DNA from: Candidatus Promineifilum breve | GTDB lineage: Bacteria; Chloroflexota; Anaerolineae; Promineifilales; Promineifilaceae | Direction of reading: 5' to 3' | Assembly: GCF_900066015.1 (NCBI RefSeq) | Contig: NZ_LN890655.1 | Span: 3,140,726-3,204,725, forward strand | DNA length: 64,000 bases | In this document: positions 23,946 through 32,106 of the stretch, in pieces | Layout: each line of letters starts with the position of its first letter | Numbering within the stretch: the stretch's first letter is position 1 | Translations under genes and position numbers: made by a program | Notes under the pieces: generated by a model | Database searches by the model: none | What the model was told of the DNA's origin: nothing | The model's input: only the letters and a program-made list of their open reading frames with translations

Positions 23946-26876
23946 ATGTCTTCCCTTCGCGCTGCGAGAAGAAACGGACCTATGTCACTCGACAAAATCA
24001 TCGTGCGCGGCGCGCGCGAGCACAATCTCAAGAATATCGACGTGGAGATCCCGCGCGATAAGCTGGTGGTCATCACCGGCCTGTCGGGGTCGGGCAAGTC
24101 GTCGCTGGCCTTCGACACCATCTTTGCCGAGGGGCAACGCCGCTACGTCGAATCGCTATCGGCCTATGCCCGGCAGTTCCTCGGCCAGTTGGAGAAGCCC
24201 GACGTCGATAACATCGAGGGCCTCAGCCCGGCGGTGTCGATTGACCAGCGGGGCGTCAGCCACAACCCGCGCTCGACCGTGGGCACGGTGACCGAAGTCT
24301 ACGACTATATGCGCCTGCTCTACGCCCGCGTCGGCACGCCCCATTGCCCGCAATGCGGCCGGCCGGTCATGCCCCAGTCGGCGGAGCAGATCGTCGCCAA
24401 CGTCATGGCCATGTCTACCGGCACGCGCATCCAGGTATTGGCCCCGCTGGTGCAGGATCGCAAGGGGCAGCACCAGGGCATCTTCGACGACGTGCGCAAG
24501 GCCGGCTTCGTGCGCATGCGTGTCAACGGCGAAGTGCGTCAGGTGGACGACAAGATCGAACTGGATCGCTACAAAAACCACACCATCGAGGCCGTCGTCG
24601 ACCGGCTGGTCATCCGCCACGCCGCCGACGACGCCAGCGAAGAGGCCGCCTCCGACCGCAGCCGCCTGACCGATTCCATCGAGACGGCCCTCGGATTGGG
24701 CAGTGGCATCGTTATCATCAACGACGTGACCGACCCGGAGAATCCTGCCGATCACCTCTATTCCGAACATCTCTACTGCCCCTACGACGGCACGAGCATC
24801 CCGCCCATCGAGCCGCGCACCTTCAGCTTCAACACCCCCTACGGCGCGTGCCCGGAGTGCCAGGGGCTGGGCGTCCAGAAAGAGATCGACCCCGACTTGA
24901 TTGTGCCCAACAAGGAGTTGACCCTGCGCGATGGGGCGATTACCGGCTGGCCGACCGAGGACAAGGCCGGCTACTATTGGCAACTGCTCAAGGCCACGGC
25001 CGAGCATTTCGCCATCCCCCTTGACGTGTCGGTGCGCACACTGTCGCCGCAACAGATGCGGGTGCTGCTCTATGGCGGCGGCGACGATGCCGTCACCGTG
25101 CGCTATCGCAACCGCGAGGGCAGCACCCGCCATTACGGCACGAAATACGAGGGCGTCATCCCCAATCTGTGGCGGCGCTACAACGAGTCCACCTCCGACT
25201 ACGTGCGCGAGAAGCTGGAGGAGTTCATGGTCGACCGGCCCTGCCGCGTTTGCGGCGGCACGCGCTTGCAGCCGGTGGCCCGCGCCGTCGACATCGGCGG
25301 CACGACCATCGTCGAGGCTGTGCGCCGGCCGGTGGTCAAGACGCTCGACTGGGCTGAGTGCCTGGAAGACCCGGCGCGCACACCACTGACGCCGCGCCAG
25401 CAGCTCATCGCCAAGTCGATCCTGAAGGAGATTCGGGAACGGCTGAGCTTTATGATCAACGTCGGCCTCGACTACCTGACGCTCGACCGGACGGCGGGCA
25501 CGCTGAGCGGCGGCGAGGCCCAGCGCATCCGTCTGGCGACGCAGATCGGCAGCCGGCTCATGGGTGTGCTCTACGTGCTCGATGAGCCGAGCATTGGCCT
25601 GCACCAGCGCGACAACGCCCGGCTGATCACGACCCTGCAAGGGATGCGCGACCTGGGCAACACGGTGCTGGTGGTGGAGCACGACGAGGAGACCATGCGC
25701 GCCGCCGACTGGCTGATCGACCTGGGGCCGGGCGCGGGCAAGCATGGCGGCGAACTGGTGGCCGAGGGCACGCCGGAGCAGGTGGCCAAGAACAAGAAGA
25801 GCCTGACTGGGGCCTATCTGAGCGGCCGCAAGCACATCGCCGTGCCCAAGAAGCGCCGGCCGGGCAACGGCGAATGGCTGGAAGTGATCGGCGCGTCCGA
25901 AAATAATCTGAAAGACCTCGATATCCGCATCCCGTTGGGCAAGTTCGTCTGCATTACCGGCGTCAGCGGCAGCGGCAAGAGTTCGTTCCTGGTCGAGATT
26001 CTCAGTAAGCGGCTGAACCAGCACTTCTACAACTCCAAGGTGCTGCCGGGCAAGCATCAGGAGATACGCGGGCTGGAGCATCTGGACAAGGTCATTGAGA
26101 TCGACCAGAGTCCCATCGGCCGCACGCCGCGCAGCAACCCGGCGACCTATACCAATCTGTTCAACCAGATTCGCGACCTGTTCAGTTCGCTGCCCGACAG
26201 CAAGCTGCGCGGCTATCAGCCGGGCCGGTTCAGCTTCAACGTCAAGGGCGGCCGGTGCGAGGCGTGTCAGGGGCAGGGGCAGAACCGGATCGAGATGCAG
26301 TTCCTGCCCGACATCTACGTGCCTTGCGACATCTGCAAGGGGGCGCGCTACAACCGCGAGACGCTACAGGTGCGCTACAAGGAACTCAACATCGCCGAAG
26401 TGCTCGACCAGACGGTGGACGACGCGCTGGAGTTCTTCGCCAACTTCCCGCCCATCCGGCGTAAGTTGCAGACGATGGCCGATGTGGGCCTGGGCTATAT
26501 CCATCTGGGGCAGCCCGCGCCGACGATGAGCGGCGGCGAGGCGCAGCGCGTCAAGCTGAGCCGTGAATTGTCGAAGATCGCCACCGGCCGCACGCTCTAC
26601 ATTCTCGATGAGCCGTCGGTCGGCCTGCATGCCCACGACGTGAGCAAGCTCATCCACGCCCTGAACAAGCTGGTGGACAAGGGCAACACGGTGGTCATCA
26701 TCGAGCACAACCTCGACATCATCAAGGTGGCCGACCACATCATCGACATGGGGCCGGAAGGCGGCGACCGGGGCGGGGAGATCATCGCCCAGGGCGCGCC
26801 GGAAGAGATCGTGGACGTTGCGGCGTCGTATACGGGGCAGTTCTTGCGGCCGTTGCTGAATGGGCACGCGTCGTAA
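23946..26876 (+). CDS. uvrA: Excinuclease ABC subunit A
   Basis: I chose ATG 23946 because GGAGG (23933-23937) precedes it by eight bases; ATG 23982 ([15 protein letters not shown]) is the family's usual first residue and is also possible. The 976-residue protein has both ABC ATPase halves. The first has Walker A GLSGSGKS (45-52), zinc modules with CPECQGLG and CRVCGGTR, and signature [12 protein letters not shown]. The second has GVSGSGKSS, the zinc module CEACQGQGQ...CDICKG, and [12 protein letters not shown]. UvrA finds DNA damage with UvrB in nucleotide excision repair. Confidence 0.97.
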   Translation: MSSLRAARRNGPMSLDKIIVRGAREHNLKNIDVEIPRDKLVVITGLSGSGKSSLAFDTIFAEGQRRYVESLSAYARQFLGQLEKPDVDNIEGLSPAVSIDQRGVSHNPRSTVGTVTEVYDYMRLLYARVGTPHCPQCGRPVMPQSAEQIVANVMAMSTGTRIQVLAPLVQDRKGQHQGIFDDVRKAGFVRMRVNGEVRQVDDKIELDRYKNHTIEAVVDRLVIRHAADDASEEAASDRSRLTDSIETALGLGSGIVIINDVTDPENPADHLYSEHLYCPYDGTSIPPIEPRTFSFNTPYGACPECQGLGVQKEIDPDLIVPNKELTLRDGAITGWPTEDKAGYYWQLLKATAEHFAIPLDVSVRTLSPQQMRVLLYGGGDDAVTVRYRNREGSTRHYGTKYEGVIPNLWRRYNESTSDYVREKLEEFMVDRPCRVCGGTRLQPVARAVDIGGTTIVEAVRRPVVKTLDWAECLEDPARTPLTPRQQLIAKSILKEIRERLSFMINVGLDYLTLDRTAGTLSGGEAQRIRLATQIGSRLMGVLYVLDEPSIGLHQRDNARLITTLQGMRDLGNTVLVVEHDEETMRAADWLIDLGPGAGKHGGELVAEGTPEQVAKNKKSLTGAYLSGRKHIAVPKKRRPGNGEWLEVIGASENNLKDLDIRIPLGKFVCITGVSGSGKSSFLVEILSKRLNQHFYNSKVLPGKHQEIRGLEHLDKVIEIDQSPIGRTPRSNPATYTNLFNQIRDLFSSLPDSKLRGYQPGRFSFNVKGGRCEACQGQGQNRIEMQFLPDIYVPCDICKGARYNRETLQVRYKELNIAEVLDQTVDDALEFFANFPPIRRKLQTMADVGLGYIHLGQPAPTMSGGEAQRVKLSRELSKIATGRTLYILDEPSVGLHAHDVSKLIHALNKLVDKGNTVVIIEHNLDIIKVADHIIDMGPEGGDRGGEIIAQGAPEEIVDVAASYTGQFLRPLLNGHAS

Positions 26877-26882
26877 AACTAC

Positions 26883-26922
26883 TTGCCAAGATTGGTCATG
26901 TTGTCATACAATATGACCAATC
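26883..26922 (+). promoter_or_regulatory. Promoter with overlapping palindromic operator
   Basis: TTGCCA (26883-26888), an 18-nt spacer and TACAAT (26907-26912) form a good promoter for the PLP enzyme gene. A perfect 10-bp inverted repeat, GATTGGTCAT (26890-26899) and ATGACCAATC (26913-26922), straddles the spacer and -10. A repressor bound there would block the promoter. Confidence 0.6.
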
Positions 26923-26973
26923 AGGCGCACCCCGCCGAACCTTTCACGCAAACCCTCCCAAGGAGCTAATACC

Positions 26974-28449
26974 ATGATCGACCTGTCCATCCACGAAGCG
27001 GGTCTGGAACGCGCCGTGCGGCGCGCCCGCGAGCGCAACATCATCATCCCTACCTTTGAGCAGCAGCGCAACCCGGCCCTCATCCCCGACGCCGTCAAGA
27101 GCCGTCTGGGCGACATCGGCCTGTGGGACCTGAACCCGGCCAACCTGTTTCGCATCACCTGGCACAACCAGCCGGCGGCCACGGGCGGCGGCTATGGCCC
27201 GGTGAACACCATCGAATTCCCCAAAGAGATCACCGGCGTCGATGCCCGCATCGTCGTGCTGGTCGGCAAGTGGTTCCCCACTGGCGCGCACAAGGTCGGC
27301 GCGGCCTTCGGCTGCCTCGTGCCGCGGCTGGTCACCGGCCAGTTCGACCCCAGCACGCAGAAGGCCGTCTGGCCCAGCACCGGCAACTACTGCCGTGGCG
27401 GGGCCTACGACTCCAACCTGCTGGGCTGCGAATCAGTCGCCATCCTGCCCGAAGGCATGAGCCGCGAACGGTTCGAGTGGCTCGAAGGCGTGGCCGGCGA
27501 GATCATCAAGACCCCCGGCTCGGAAAGCAACGTCAAGGAAATTTTCGACAAGTGCTGGGAGCTGCGGGCGACGGGCGAAGACCTGGTCATCTTCAACCAG
27601 TTCGAGGAGTTCGGCAACTACCTGTGGCACTACAGCGTCACCGGCCCGGCGATGCACGAGGTGCTCAAGGGCATCATGGGCGAGGGCGACGTCTATCGCG
27701 GTCTGGCCTCCTCCACCGGCTCGGCCGGGACGATCGCCTGTGGCGATTACATGAAGGAGCAGTTCCCCGGCAGCCTGATTTGTGCCAGCGAGGCGCTGCA
27801 ATGCCCGACGCTGCTGAACAACGGCTTCGGCTCGCACCGCATCGAGGGCATCGGCGACAAGCACGTGCCCTGGGTGCACAACGTCAAGAACACCGACCTG
27901 GTGGTGGCGATTGATGACGCCGCGCCGGTGGCGATCATGCGCCTGTTCAACGAGGACGCGGGGCGGGAGTATCTGAAGCAGCAAGGCGTGTCGGCCGACC
28001 TGATCGACCTGCTGCCCGACCTGGGCATCTCCGGCATCTCCAACCTGCTATCGACGATCAAGATGGCGAAATACTACGAGATGACCGGCAACGACGTACT
28101 GCTGACCATCGCCACCGACTCGATGGAGATGTACGGCAGCCGCGTGGAAGAGTACCGCGAGCTGGAAGGCGAGTTCACCCCGCTCGACGCGGCCGGCGTC
28201 TACCACCGCTACCTGCTGGGCGAGAACACGGCCAACATGCTGGAGCTGACCTACCCGGAGCGCAAGCGCGTCCATAACCTGAAGTATTACACCTGGGTGG
28301 AGCAGCAGGGCCGGAGCTATGAGGAACTGATGGCCCAGTGGTATGACCCGACGTATTGGACGAGTATTCATGGGCTGGATAAGCAGATCGACCGCTTGAT
28401 TGAGCGGTTTAATGAGAAGGTAATGTTAGGGGAGAAGGCGACGGCGTAG
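26974..28449 (+). CDS. Fold-type II PLP-dependent enzyme (threonine synthase / cysteine synthase-like)
   Basis: The 491-residue protein has the beta-family PLP lysine in TGAHKVGAAFG (about K107). It also has a phosphate-gripping region (SSTGSAGTIACGDYMKE) and a substrate loop around STGNYCRGG. It is longer than cysteine synthases (about 310) and carries its own C-terminal extension rich in Tyr/Trp. I cannot assign a substrate. It is a single-gene unit with its own promoter-operator upstream and a hairpin terminator downstream. GGAG (26960-26963) precedes the ATG. Confidence 0.78.
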   Translation: MIDLSIHEAGLERAVRRARERNIIIPTFEQQRNPALIPDAVKSRLGDIGLWDLNPANLFRITWHNQPAATGGGYGPVNTIEFPKEITGVDARIVVLVGKWFPTGAHKVGAAFGCLVPRLVTGQFDPSTQKAVWPSTGNYCRGGAYDSNLLGCESVAILPEGMSRERFEWLEGVAGEIIKTPGSESNVKEIFDKCWELRATGEDLVIFNQFEEFGNYLWHYSVTGPAMHEVLKGIMGEGDVYRGLASSTGSAGTIACGDYMKEQFPGSLICASEALQCPTLLNNGFGSHRIEGIGDKHVPWVHNVKNTDLVVAIDDAAPVAIMRLFNEDAGREYLKQQGVSADLIDLLPDLGISGISNLLSTIKMAKYYEMTGNDVLLTIATDSMEMYGSRVEEYRELEGEFTPLDAAGVYHRYLLGENTANMLELTYPERKRVHNLKYYTWVEQQGRSYEELMAQWYDPTYWTSIHGLDKQIDRLIERFNEKVMLGEKATA

Positions 28450-28453
28450 CCCT

Positions 28454-28485
28454 GGTGCGACGCACTTTCTGAAGTGCGTTGCACC
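28454..28485. repeat. REP-like palindrome B, copy 3
   Basis: GGTGCGACGCACTT (28454-28467) pairs with AAGTGCGTTGCACC (28472-28485) around TCTG, with one G-T mismatch. It starts five bases after the stop of the PLP enzyme gene. Confidence 0.88.
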
Positions 28486-28523
28486 TGTTGGCGGAAAGAA
28501 TTAACGCGAAGGCGCGAAGATGC

Positions 28524-28564
28524 AAAGGACGCGAAGGAAATTACTACTTCGCGTCCTTTTTGTT
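28524..28564 (+). terminator. Hairpin terminator built from GCGAAG repeats
   Basis: AAAGGACGCGAAG (28524-28536) pairs with CTTCGCGTCCTTT (28547-28559), with T residues continuing to 28562. The left arm belongs to a tandem of GCGAAG-type words (28503-28536), so the terminator seems to derive from a repeat element. Confidence 0.7.
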
Positions 28565-28603
28565 TCCCATTCCTTATCCAATCGTCTACGGAAGGCCATT
28601 TAT

Positions 28604-28957
28604 CTACAGCAGACCTTCCGCTTGCAGGATCTGCTGTACCTCAGCCAAAAACTGCTCCAACGTCACCGCCTTTCGCCCTTCAAGTGACTTATCGTGACTC
28701 TCAGGATCGTCATATGGATGACGGTGCCAACTCTTGCCATCACAATCGCGGCCATAGAGGCGCGAGCGGTTCAGTACCAGAGTGTAACTATACAGTTCTT
28801 TTTGAACGTTAGCGTAAATCTGGACAAAGCACTCAGGGTTGATGTGCAGGCGGAGCTTGATCGCGTGGTCAGTCTTGTCGACGGTTTCGACAAGTTGAAC
28901 AAAAGCCCACTCGGCCGCCGAGTGACGAGCTTCCCCCTCAAAGTCGTCGGTGTTCAC
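28604..28957 (-). CDS. Putative toxin of the TumE (DUF6516)-like group
   Basis: The 117-residue protein has VETVDKTDHAIKLRLHINPECFVQIYANVQKELYSYTLV split by short loops, then RDCDGKSWHRHPYDDP and LEQFLAEVQQIL. The order (charged beta strands, a YSY strand, a GxxWHRHP loop, a C-terminal helix) resembles TumE-type toxins. The start overlaps the stop of the upstream gene by 4 nt (ATGA), the usual antitoxin-toxin coupling. Family assignment is from memory of the pattern, not a search. Confidence 0.55.
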   Translation of the reverse strand: MNTDDFEGEARHSAAEWAFVQLVETVDKTDHAIKLRLHINPECFVQIYANVQKELYSYTLVLNRSRLYGRDCDGKSWHRHPYDDPESHDKSLEGRKAVTLEQFLAEVQQILQAEGLL

Positions 28958-29265
28958 GAATTGCCTAGAAGTTCAGCTAACTGCCGCTCAGCGCTACGAA
29001 TCCCATCCACCGCCAAATCCCAATCCTGATGATCGCTCTCCACCTCGAAGGAGTAGTTCATCCGGGCGACAACTTCGCCGGCCTCGAACTCTTCCAGCGA
29101 TGTGCCGTACTTGGCGCGGAACTGGCGGTCGGTCAACTGGTAGCGGGCGAGGCGGCGGCGCAACTCTGATTCGGCGAGGCGGGTGACTTTGGCCTCTAGG
29201 GTGTCGCCTGGTTCTAGTTCGTCGATAATGCTCAGTACGCGGTCAGATAGCGTCAGGGATTCCAT
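28954..29265 (-). CDS. Putative antitoxin paired with the TumE-like toxin
   Basis: The 103-residue acidic protein has a helical N-terminus (LSDRVLSIIDELEPGDTLEA), a KVTRLAESELRRRLARYQLT helix pair, the block FRAKYGTSLEEFEAGEVV and SFEVESDHQDWDLAVDGI. It precedes and overlaps the toxin-like gene. The ATG is seven bases after a TAGAAT -10 element, so the mRNA may have no leader; no Shine-Dalgarno sequence is seen. Confidence 0.6.
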   Translation of the reverse strand: MESLTLSDRVLSIIDELEPGDTLEAKVTRLAESELRRRLARYQLTDRQFRAKYGTSLEEFEAGEVVARMNYSFEVESDHQDWDLAVDGIRSAERQLAELLGNS

Positions 29266-29272
29266 AGCGGTT

Positions 29273-29280
29273 ATTCTAGC
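29273..29280 (-). promoter_or_regulatory. Extended -10 element, leaderless-type
   Basis: On the minus strand the sequence is TGCTAGAAT (TGN plus TAGAAT), ending seven bases before the antitoxin ATG at 29265. The expected transcription start falls on the start codon. Confidence 0.5.
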
Positions 29281-29355
29281 ATAACTTTCGAGCGTTGTAC
29301 TGCGTCGATATGGGTTCGTGTGAAGTTATACCGAAACAAGTAATCTGGTTATGTA

Positions 29356-29386
29356 TTGACAACGCATATACGATATTTATAATATC
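29356..29386 (+). promoter_or_regulatory. Consensus promoter with palindromic operator for the BrnT-like pair
   Basis: TTGACA (29356-29361), a 16-bp spacer and TATAAT (29378-29383): both hexamers are perfect. The palindrome GATATT-TAT-AATATC (29372-29386) covers the -10, a likely site for autorepression by the antitoxin. The start codon at 29389 coincides with the expected transcription start. Confidence 0.75.
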
Positions 29387-29388
29387 TC

Positions 29389-29691
29389 ATGCCGGACGTT
29401 AACCACATACTCAATGAAATCCTATTCGAGTGGGACAGCCGCAAAGCGACAACAAATCTTCGGAAGCATGGGGTGAGGCTGGAGTTAGCTTGTGAAGTGT
29501 TTTTCGATCCCTTTCTTTACGTTGTCGACGAGCACGAGTACGTGGCGGACGAGCTACGCGAGAAAGTAATCGGGCTGACACGCGATTGGCAGTTGATATT
29601 CGTCGTTTACGTGATGCGCGAAGACAGGATCCGGCTGGTCTCGGCTAGAGAAGCGACGGCGGCGGAAAGAATGCTCTATGAAAATCAATGA
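29389..29691 (+). CDS. BrnT family toxin
   Basis: The 100-residue protein matches BrnT: FEWDSRKATTNLRKHGVRLELA at the N-terminus, then a VFFDP strand, VIGLTRDWQLIFVVYVMREDRIRL in two strands, and the final SAREATAAERMLYEN. BrnT is an RNase toxin of the RelE fold. The antitoxin gene overlaps its 3' end by 14 nt. The order toxin-then-antitoxin is normal for brnTA. Confidence 0.85.
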   Translation: MPDVNHILNEILFEWDSRKATTNLRKHGVRLELACEVFFDPFLYVVDEHEYVADELREKVIGLTRDWQLIFVVYVMREDRIRLVSAREATAAERMLYENQ

Positions 29692-29974
29692 GTTGCAGAA
29701 ACGACTACGCAAGGATCGGCCGATGGTCACCATCAGCCTGCGTATACCGGAGGACGTGATTGAGGATTTGAAGCGTGTCGCCCCCGCGCTCGGCTTTTCG
29801 GGCTACCAGCCATTGATGCGCGCCTACATCGGCCAGGGCTTGCGGGCGGACTTGGAACGACTGGAGACGAATCTTGAGGTAGCCGATCTGGTGGAGAGTT
29901 TGCGGCGGCGTGGGGTGGAGGAGGATGTGATTATCTCAGCTTTGGCGGAGGCGAGGAGTAGCTACTCGGTTTAG
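29678..29974 (+). CDS. BrnA/CopG-like antitoxin
   Basis: The 98-residue protein has a ribbon-helix-helix core (MVTISLRIPEDVIEDLKRVA then GYQPLMRAYIGQGL) typical of BrnA/CopG antitoxins. A C-terminal helical part (EVADLVESLRRRGVEEDVI) probably contacts the toxin. It overlaps the BrnT gene and should bind the palindrome at 29372-29386. Confidence 0.75.
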   Translation: MKINELQKRLRKDRPMVTISLRIPEDVIEDLKRVAPALGFSGYQPLMRAYIGQGLRADLERLETNLEVADLVESLRRRGVEEDVIISALAEARSSYSV

Positions 29975-29996
29975 AGAAGCGGGTTCAAGACTCATC

Positions 29997-30173
29997 TTAC
30001 AAAATTACTTCTGTCCCGAACGTCCCAATGTGAAAAACAATAGCTGATTTGACATCAGCCAACGCTTCTTCGTAAGTGTCGCCTTCGCCGACGACAATGC
30101 CTTTCAGACCGATAGGATAGGCGACATAGCCGTCTTCATGTCGTTCGACGATGATTTTGAGTTTTCTTTCCAT
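29997..30173 (-). CDS. HicB-like short protein
   Basis: I start at ATG 30173 (MERKLKIIVERHEDGYVAYP), with GGAAG eight bases upstream, giving 58 residues. The pattern VERHEDGYVAYPIGLKGIVVG then GDTYEEALADVKSAIVFH is the HicB/UPF0150 fold. No HicA-like partner is adjacent; it lies downstream of the DUF2283 pair on the same strand. Confidence 0.65.
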   Translation of the reverse strand: MERKLKIIVERHEDGYVAYPIGLKGIVVGEGDTYEEALADVKSAIVFHIGTFGTEVIL

Positions 30174-30216
30174 AGGGTTTTCTTCCGTGTTTCCTTCGCG
30201 CCCAACCAGGTCGTTG

Positions 30217-30459
30217 CTAATCACCGGTTTCGACCGCAACCCTTTCGGAGATCAATAAGCTCGTCAGTGGCATTGCCTTCAACTCCAGCCGCGACAGGTC
30301 AATCTGTTTCCCTGCATCTTCGACCTCAACGCCAACTATATGGCTGTTTTCATCCAAATCGAGCACGATTCCGGGGGCAATTTCCTCTGATTCGACGCTT
30401 ATCCTATCGGTCAGCTTGATATAAAGCATGTCTGTATCGGGGAAGTATTCAAAGATCAT
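30217..30459 (-). CDS. DUF2283 protein, antitoxin-like
   Basis: The 80-residue protein is a clear DUF2283 member: YFPDTDMLYIKLTDR, EIAPGIVLDLDENSHIVGVE and VEDAGKQIDLSRLE. DUF2283 proteins usually sit beside a small DUF4258-type or similar gene and are thought to be antitoxins. Its ATG directly follows the stop codon (TAAATG) of the upstream gene. Confidence 0.82.
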   Translation of the reverse strand: MIFEYFPDTDMLYIKLTDRISVESEEIAPGIVLDLDENSHIVGVEVEDAGKQIDLSRLELKAMPLTSLLISERVAVETGD

Positions 30460-30705
30460 TTATTTCTCTCCAGTTGAGGGACGGAATCGTCTGTCGAAAA
30501 AGGCGTTGTGTACGGTTTCGCCATCCGGTTCTGTAACCACGCGAAGATACTTGTTGGCTTCTGCGATGAAAATCCAATGGCGGATTCGCCCATTCTCCTG
30601 AACCTCGATACGCAGTGGCTCAATGAGCGCCAACGCCAACCATTCCTCTTTCAGATAAGGCCGGCGCGCCATCACACTTTCCAGAAAGTAATCGGTCGCT
30701 TTCAC
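30460..30705 (-). CDS. Small DUF4258-like protein, putative toxin partner of DUF2283
   Basis: The 81-residue protein (FLESVMARRPYLKEEWLAL, RIEVQENGRIRHWIFIAEAN, KYLRVVTEPDGETVHNAFFD) has an RxRHW...LRV..EPDG pattern like that of small RNase-fold toxins found next to DUF2283. The two genes are joined without a gap. Family naming is tentative. Confidence 0.6.
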   Translation of the reverse strand: MKATDYFLESVMARRPYLKEEWLALALIEPLRIEVQENGRIRHWIFIAEANKYLRVVTEPDGETVHNAFFDRRFRPSTGEK

Positions 30706-30724
30706 CGCTAGAGATTCTACTATA

Positions 30725-31219
30725 CTATTCCATCCCCATCATCTCCTCCCACCACACCGTCTCGCCACTCTCATTATAACCAGCCATTGGCTCCCGCACG
30801 ACGCCCCCGCCAACCTGCTCGTCCGTCCGCTCCAGCACCGCAATCACCGTCCCCGCCGCGTGGTGCTCCTTCTGCCGCTCCACATAGGCGACGACATAGG
30901 GCAACCGCTTGCCGTCGAAGGTCATCGCGCCGTACTCCTCGGCCCAATGCAGCGGCTCCTCGGGCGAGCGCTTGTTGAACTTGGTTGCGGCGGCGGCCTT
31001 CACCTGACTCACGAACGAGGCCACGGGCACGCGCGGCGAGATGCCGGCGACCAGATGGACGTGATCGGCCGTGCCATTGAGGGCAAAGACCGCGCCGCCC
31101 AGCTCGACCGCCTTCCAACGGATCGCATCGAGCACGACCGGCTCGGCGGCCGCGGTCACTGTCGCCTCGCGCCGCCGGGTGGCCCAGACAAGATGGTAGT
31201 ACAGTTGGCAATAAGGCAT
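30725..31219 (-). CDS. REP-associated / IS200-type Y1 transposase
   Basis: I start at MPYCQLYYHLVWATRRRE (ATG 31219, GGAG six bases upstream), giving 164 residues. It has the IS200 TnpA opening (YHLVWATRRR), the HUH metal motif in ADHVHLVAGI, and a likely catalytic tyrosine in YVVAYVERQKEHHA. The C-terminal extension (VREPMAGYNESGETVWWEE) and the lack of a tnpB gene or IS ends suggest a single-copy RAYT-type transposase, the class that spreads REP palindromes. Two palindrome families are in this window. It borders the toxin-antitoxin island. Confidence 0.75.
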   Translation of the reverse strand: MPYCQLYYHLVWATRRREATVTAAAEPVVLDAIRWKAVELGGAVFALNGTADHVHLVAGISPRVPVASFVSQVKAAAATKFNKRSPEEPLHWAEEYGAMTFDGKRLPYVVAYVERQKEHHAAGTVIAVLERTDEQVGGGVVREPMAGYNESGETVWWEEMMGME

Positions 31220-31339
31220 GATGTGCTCCATATGGTGGCGGCGCGTTGGCGATTGGAAACGCGCCTTCGGAATGGCGCGATTATACGCTTTGCCGGTCAT
31301 GGAGCGCACGTCTATCATTGGTCGCGACGGAGAATGACG

Positions 31340-32041
31340 ATGACCAAATGCTTGCGGCAACGACCAACCGACCGCGGCCCGAATTGGCTGCGCCAGAGCA
31401 TCGGCGCGACTATTTTGGCCTTGGGCTGTCTATTGGCCTTGTCCGGTTGCAGCGCGGCCGATCCTCTGCCAACCGTCGTCCCGACCGTTCAGCCGGCCGT
31501 CCTGACGCCCATCGTTGCCCCCACACTTCCACCCACGCCGCCACCCACGCCGCGCCCCTCGGCCACGCCTGCCCCCAGCCCAACCCCCTGCCAGTTCCCC
31601 CTCCAACCGGCGCTGGCCGACGCCTGGAGTGCCGATGAGCTAGGCTGCCCCATCACTTCCGGCGCGGCGGCCATCAATACCGCCTACGCGCCCTTTGAGG
31701 GCGGGCAGATGCTGTGGCGCGGCGACACCGACAACATCTACGTGCTGTTCAACGACGGCCGCTGGGCGAGCTACCGCAATACCTGGCGCGAGGACGATCC
31801 CGAGTACACCTGCGGCGAGAGGAACAGCCCACCCACGCCCGTGCGCGGCTTCGGCCGGGTCTGGTGCGAGCAGCCCGGCGTGCGCGAGACGCTGGGGGCG
31901 GTCACGGCGGCCGAAATTGGCGACGACGGATCGGCCGTGCAGGATTTCGTCAATGGCGCCATCCTGGCCGCGCCGTTCGGTGGCCTGTTCGTTTTTGAGG
32001 GCGAAGATGGGACGTGGCGGTTGGTAGAAGTTTTACCGTAG
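31340..32041 (+). CDS. Lipoprotein with Pro-rich linker and unknown C-terminal domain
   Basis: ATG 31340 lies seven bases after GGAG (31329-31332); an earlier ATG at 31334 is too close. The 233-residue protein has a lipobox (LLALSGC), a long Pro/Thr linker (VAPTLPPTPPPTPRPSATPA) and a domain with four cysteines (CQFP, GCPIT, TCGER, WCEQ). Blocks such as APFEGGQMLWRGDTDNIYVL and FGRVWCEQPGVRETLG resemble LGFP-type repeats seen in other Chloroflexota lipoproteins. Exported; function unknown. Confidence 0.65.
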   Translation: MTKCLRQRPTDRGPNWLRQSIGATILALGCLLALSGCSAADPLPTVVPTVQPAVLTPIVAPTLPPTPPPTPRPSATPAPSPTPCQFPLQPALADAWSADELGCPITSGAAAINTAYAPFEGGQMLWRGDTDNIYVLFNDGRWASYRNTWREDDPEYTCGERNSPPTPVRGFGRVWCEQPGVRETLGAVTAAEIGDDGSAVQDFVNGAILAAPFGGLFVFEGEDGTWRLVEVLP

Positions 32042-32106
32042 CGTGTGCCTGGGTTCGCCGGCAACAACTTCTTGCCAGTATCAACCGCATAAGGGATGAT
32101 TGACGC

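Noticed and set aside
24156-26081. 641-codon open frame antisense to uvrA
   Set aside because: Shadow of the uvrA reading frame; no start signal or domain.
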